A stretch of 42,279 nt of DNA, from the NCBI GenBank assembly GCA_902797435.1, contig CADBSV010000018.1, positions 1 through 42,279 on the forward strand, written 5' to 3'. Below are positions 39,192 to 42,279 of the stretch, piece after piece. Source of the stretch: an uncultured Bacteroidia bacterium. Lineage in GTDB: Bacteria; Bacteroidota; Bacteroidia; Bacteroidales; UBA932. The position numbers were made by a program, and so were the translations under genes. Positions within the stretch are counted from its first letter, which is position 1. Each line of letters begins with the position of its first letter. The notes below the pieces were generated by a model. The model was not told where the DNA came from, ran no database searches, and saw only the letters and a program-made list of their open reading frames with translations.

Positions 39192-41402
39192 TCAGGCCTC
39201 CAGTTTAGCGTCTTTCGGCTCGTCGATGTAGTAGCGCTGGAACGCTTCTTCCTGACGGATCTCTGCGAATGAGGATACGCGCTTGAGGTAACCGATGACG
39301 CGGGTGAGGTAGTCGAGGTTGTGGCTGCCGCACTTCGGGCAGACGGTGAGAGTGTCCTTTGAGATGTAGCCGCAGTCGTTGCAGACGGTGTTGCGGCAGT
39401 TGAAGGTGAAGTAGTTGGTGCCGTAGTGGGCTGCTACGTTGAGAAGCTGCCTGTACTGCTCCTTCGTGAGGTGCTCCTGGATGTTCATGTGCAGGGCGCT
39501 GCCTCCGTCCAGATACTTCACGTAGTCTTCTCCGTGGAGCTTGAACTTGTCGATCATGCTCAGAGTGGTATCCTCCGGATTGTAGAAGTAGCTGCTGTAA
39601 AGGACATGGTTGGGGGAGACATAGTAGCCGTCCTTGCGGTCCCAGTTGTAGTTCTTTCCGGCGAGGTTCTCGGCGGGCACGAACTCGGTGTTGAACATGG
39701 TCTCCTTGGTTTTGTCGGCCCTGTTGCAGGAGTTGATGGTTTCGAGGAGCATGTTCACGAACTCGTTGTACTCGGGATTCGGGTTGACGGTGAGTCCGAG
39801 GAATTCGGCGGCCTCGGTCATGCCGTTGACGCCCACGGTGAGGTACTGGCGCTTCATGTCGATGAAGCCGGCCTTGTAAACGTCGAGCATGTCTGCCTTG
39901 AGGAAGTCCTTGATGATTTCGTTGAAGGCGGTCTGGTACTTGTGCACCCTTTCGGTCTGGATGGTTACGGCCTCGCGGATGTAGCGGTAGAGTTCGTCCT
40001 TGTCATAGACCTTCGGGCTTATTGGAACGCCCATCTTCATGTCCACGCCCATCTTTTCGCGGAAGTACTTGCGGGCGGCATCCTGGATGAGGCGGTTGAG
40101 GTTGATGGTCATCACGCTCTTGCTGCCGGTGGACACCGAAGCGGTACCCATGGAATACTGGTGGGTGGTGTGGTTGTGATCCTTGTCGGAATCGTCAAGG
40201 TCCTTGAGGGAGTTGCGCAGTCGGCAGCAGCTGCTGAGGCTGTCGGGGCTGTTGGAGAGATAGCAGAAGAAACTGTGTCCCTTGCTCCACATTTCGGCAG
40301 TGAAGTCGGCGTATTCCTTGTCGGCGAAATCGTCTCCGCCGTCGGTGAGAAGGGCCATTGTCTCCACTGGGAAAGTGAGGATGTAGTGGTTGCGCTCCTC
40401 GTTGAACCAGCGCATGAAGTGCTTCTGCAGCCACGAGAGGGTCTCCCACTTGGGAGCGCTGCCGTCTGGGAAGCGGAAGTCGGAGAATACGCCCTCGAAA
40501 TAGGGCTTGTCGAAGTAACCGATGTTCCAGAACACGGTCTGGTAACCGCGGTTGCCGGCCGGCATGTTCATGGAGTGCACAACCTGCTGGAAGCAGTTGT
40601 CTATGACCTTGGTGAGGGTCCTTGCCTTGCGGTTGTTCTCCACCACCTCGTCGAGGCGGGAGAGGTAGTCGTCACCGTAATCCTTGCGGATGAAGTAGTC
40701 CATGTACATGAGGAACTCGGGAGTTGCGACGGCCCCCATGAACTGGCTGGACACGCTGTAAACGAGATTGATGAACTCGCCGCAGAAACTTTTGAGGTCG
40801 GTGGGGGCTACGGATACGCCGCCGAGTTCCTTAAGGCCGCTCTCGAGGAAAGGATACATGGTGATGGCCACGCAGTACGGATAGCCCGGGGTGCCGCTCT
40901 CGTCATGCTTGTAGAGTACGTGGGATTCGAGGTCCTTTATGTACTGTGCGGCAAGATCGTGCCCGTAGAGGGACTGGATCTTGTCCTGCATGATGTAGCG
41001 GTTCTGCTTGATGTTGTTTTCCTTGTAGAGCTCGGTGCCGAGGGTGACGATGTTCTTGCGCGTAACGTTGGCGTTCGCGTCGAACTTGCTGCCCGAAGCT
41101 GCATTGGATGCCTTGATATAGTCGCGGATGAAGTCGCGCTTCTTGCGGATGTCCTTTCCGGAGTCGAATTTCTCGATGTACTCGAGGGCGGCTTTCTTGT
41201 TGACGCTCATAAGCGAGTTGACCACCTGGCGGCGGATCTCCTGGCTGGACATCTTGTCATATATATAAAGGTTGTCCGTGATAGATACGAGCACCTCTTC
41301 GGGGCAGACCTGCCCTGTTGCTTCATAGGTCTGACGAATTCCGCGTTTCAGTTTCTCGAGATCGAATTCTTCAATCGTTCCGTTTGTTTTCCTAACATCC
41401 AT
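39192..41402 (-). CDS. nrdD: Anaerobic ribonucleoside-triphosphate reductase NrdD
   Basis: A 736-residue enzyme, close to the usual 700-710. It starts with an ATP-cone (about 1-95, MDVRKTNGTIEEFDLEKLK), then the glycyl-radical barrel. Near the C-terminus the zinc-finger site reads CNDCGY (Cys674, Cys677) and CPKCG (Cys688, Cys691), and the radical-bearing glycine is Gly704 in RVIGYL. It makes deoxyribonucleotides under anoxic conditions, needs NrdG, and is controlled by ATP/dATP at the cone. The leader has a terminator-like hairpin (41454-41485) behind a -7 box (41512-41519). Confidence 0.95.
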   Translation of the reverse strand: MDVRKTNGTIEEFDLEKLKRGIRQTYEATGQVCPEEVLVSITDNLYIYDKMSSQEIRRQVVNSLMSVNKKAALEYIEKFDSGKDIRKKRDFIRDYIKASNAASGSKFDANANVTRKNIVTLGTELYKENNIKQNRYIMQDKIQSLYGHDLAAQYIKDLESHVLYKHDESGTPGYPYCVAITMYPFLESGLKELGGVSVAPTDLKSFCGEFINLVYSVSSQFMGAVATPEFLMYMDYFIRKDYGDDYLSRLDEVVENNRKARTLTKVIDNCFQQVVHSMNMPAGNRGYQTVFWNIGYFDKPYFEGVFSDFRFPDGSAPKWETLSWLQKHFMRWFNEERNHYILTFPVETMALLTDGGDDFADKEYADFTAEMWSKGHSFFCYLSNSPDSLSSCCRLRNSLKDLDDSDKDHNHTTHQYSMGTASVSTGSKSVMTINLNRLIQDAARKYFREKMGVDMKMGVPISPKVYDKDELYRYIREAVTIQTERVHKYQTAFNEIIKDFLKADMLDVYKAGFIDMKRQYLTVGVNGMTEAAEFLGLTVNPNPEYNEFVNMLLETINSCNRADKTKETMFNTEFVPAENLAGKNYNWDRKDGYYVSPNHVLYSSYFYNPEDTTLSMIDKFKLHGEDYVKYLDGGSALHMNIQEHLTKEQYRQLLNVAAHYGTNYFTFNCRNTVCNDCGYISKDTLTVCPKCGSHNLDYLTRVIGYLKRVSSFAEIRQEEAFQRYYIDEPKDAKLEA

Positions 41403-41453
41403 ATTATTAAGGACTTACAGGTTAGTAGATAAGTTTTAGCAGCTAATGGGAGT

Positions 41454-41485
41454 AAAAAATTTCGGACTGCTCGGCACAATCCGAA
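41454..41485 (-). promoter_or_regulatory. Attenuator-like hairpin in the nrdD leader
   Basis: On the minus strand UUCGGAUUG (plus 41477-41485) pairs with CAGUCCGAA (41461-41469) over 9 bp with one G-U pair and a 7-nt loop, followed directly by A and six U (41454-41460). It lies between the promoter and the nrdD ATG, about 20-50 nt into the transcript. An upstream TCCGAAG (plus 41505-41511) could pair with the first arm, but may lie at or before the transcription start. Confidence 0.55.
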
Positions 41486-41511
41486 GGGTTCTTCTCCTTT
41501 TTCTCTTCGGA

Positions 41512-41519
41512 CAAAGTTA
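41512..41519 (-). promoter_or_regulatory. -7 box of the nrdD-nrdG-GH36 operon
   Basis: TAACTTTG on the minus strand, a perfect TAnnTTTG match, placing the start near 41505 and a leader of about 100 nt before the ATG at 41402. Confidence 0.6.
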
Positions 41520-41613
41520 GCGAATCGGAATATAATTGTCCACTGGAAAAACGAAAAGTTATCAACACGAAACTAACAATGCCGTTACCTTTGTTCCCTG
41601 GGCCGTACGGGAG

Positions 41614-41650
41614 CAAAATAAAAGAGGATGACCGTGCGGACATCCTCTTT
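41614..41650 (-). terminator. Terminator downstream of rplI
   Basis: On the minus strand AAAGAGGATG (plus 41641-41650) pairs with CATCCTCTTT (41621-41630), a perfect 10-bp stem with a 10-nt loop, followed by a T-rich run TTATTTT (41614-41620). It ends the ribosomal protein operon 20 nt after the rplI stop. Confidence 0.85.
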
Positions 41651-41669
41651 CAGCGGAGAACGGGAACCG

Positions 41670-42119
41670 TTATTCGGCCTTTTCGGCTTCGACGGTAACC
41701 TTCACTTCGGCGACCACAGTCTTGTAAACCTTGGCCTTGCCTACGTATTCACCGGTTTCCTTGATTTCGGGAAGGGTGATGTTCTTTTTGTCGATATCGA
41801 CACCGAGGGCTGCGAGTGCTTCGGCCACCTGTGCGGCGGTAACGGCACCGTAGAGCTTGCCGCTTTCAGACACCTTGACGGTGAGTTTGACGGGCAGGGA
41901 CTCGATGTTCTTCTTCACTGCCTCGGCATCGGAGACGAGCTTAGCCTCCTTGTGGGCGCGCTGGCGGATGGTCTCCTCGTGCTGCTTGAGAGCACCCTTG
42001 GTGGCCACTGTCGCGTAACCCTGGGGAACCAGGAAGTTGAGGGCATATCCGTTCTTTACTTCTACTACCTCTCCGGCCTCGCCGAGATTCTGTACGTCTT
42101 TCTTGAGAATGATTTTCAT
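41670..42119 (-). CDS. rplI: 50S ribosomal protein L9
   Basis: The 149-residue protein is the normal L9 length and starts MKIILKKDVQNLGEAGEVVEVK, with the ALNFLVPQGYATVA linker to the long connecting helix and the C-terminal domain ending in VTVEAEKAE. It binds 23S rRNA domain V near the L1 stalk. It lies 9 nt after rpsR, in the usual rpsF-rpsR-rplI order. Confidence 0.96.
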   Translation of the reverse strand: MKIILKKDVQNLGEAGEVVEVKNGYALNFLVPQGYATVATKGALKQHEETIRQRAHKEAKLVSDAEAVKKNIESLPVKLTVKVSESGKLYGAVTAAQVAEALAALGVDIDKKNITLPEIKETGEYVGKAKVYKTVVAEVKVTVEAEKAE

Positions 42120-42128
42120 GGCTCGGAA

Positions 42129-42279
42129 TTATTTAAGAAGGTCGGTTACGTAGGGGAGAAGGGCCAGGCTGCGGGCGCGCTTCACTGCGACTGCCACCTT
42201 GCGCTGGAACTTGAGGGAAGTGCCGGTGATGCGGCGGGGAAGAATCTTACCCTGCTCGTTGAGGAACTTCTTGAGGAAC
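42129..42279 (-). CDS. rpsR: 30S ribosomal protein S18 (3' part, start beyond window)
   Basis: The 50 visible codons read [17 protein letters not shown] then [28 protein letters not shown], the conserved C-terminal half of S18. The 5' end is outside the window. S18 sits on the platform of the small subunit next to S6. It is directly upstream of rplI. Confidence 0.95.
   Translation of the reverse strand, partial: FLKKFLNEQGKILPRRITGTSLKFQRKVAVAVKRARSLALLPYVTDLLK

Noticed and set aside
41586-41593. TACCTTTG box on the plus strand between nrdD and rplI, possibly driving a small RNA
   Set aside because: No -33 element, and the only structure downstream is explained as the rplI terminator read on the minus strand.

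Overview
The window is chromosomal DNA of a member of the Bacteroidota, most likely order Bacteroidales. Three things point there. First, promoters repeatedly show the Bacteroidota -7 box TAnnTTTG, in three cases with a -33 TTTG 19-20 nt upstream, often within a few bases of the start codon. Second, families largely typical of this group are present: a PCMD lipoprotein, a PorT-like beta barrel, DUF4831, a DUF4143 ATPase, a POT transporter of the GERFG type. Third, ordinary core genes follow in compact operons. No rRNA, tRNA, CRISPR array, integrase or intact transposase was seen.

Layout. 1-2381: a partial gene at the edge, a GNAT acetyltransferase remnant, and a two-gene surface operon (PCMD lipoprotein plus beta barrel). 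2382-7096 (minus): an operon of a GT2 glycosyltransferase, TrkA, a YqiA-like hydrolase and a DUF362-VanX fusion lipoprotein. 7138-9134: a fucose-isomerase-like protein and a broken phosphotransferase gene. 9135-23650 is the accessory part. It is bounded by two copies of a 24-nt motif, each next to GGTGCTG-type tandem repeats, and parts of it (about 9240-15270 and 18450-20370) are visibly AT-rich. It holds a NADAR-like/DarT-like pair behind a DUF4143 ATPase, a winged-helix-ended unknown protein, a divergent DnaB with a partner protein ending in a DnaX-tau-like domain, a strongly structured putative RNA followed by a 56-residue membrane peptide and a membrane-anchored nuclease-like protein, and two secreted proteins. 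23666-27180 returns to housekeeping: an AlkZ-like glycosylase convergent with Ogt, a small lipoprotein and a DUF1295 membrane protein. 27180-32953 (minus) is a tight six-gene operon: POT transporter, TIGR02757 protein, zeta-like kinase, TldD, PmbA, SlyD. 33033-36441 (plus): LpxL-like acyltransferase, DUF4831, PepD, ending in a clear terminator. 36494-41402 (minus): NrdD, NrdG and a GH36 alpha-galactosidase behind a leader with an attenuator-like hairpin. 41670-42279 (minus): rplI and the end of rpsR.

How the genes work together. The most interesting unit is the probable DNA or RNA ADP-ribosylation toxin-antitoxin pair: a DarT-like ADP-ribosyltransferase that, unusually, has an N-terminal membrane segment and coiled coil, followed 3 nt later by a NADAR/YbiA-like protein with a C-terminal winged helix. 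The second is the 18463-18718 element: three consecutive nested hairpins, two with 12-bp outer stems, behind a consensus -7 box and directly upstream of a membrane peptide and a membrane nuclease. Both are inferences from sequence and need the tests given in the findings. The rest supports an anaerobic, peptide- and glycan-using gut-type lifestyle: anaerobic ribonucleotide reductase, peptide uptake and dipeptidases, alpha-galactosidase.
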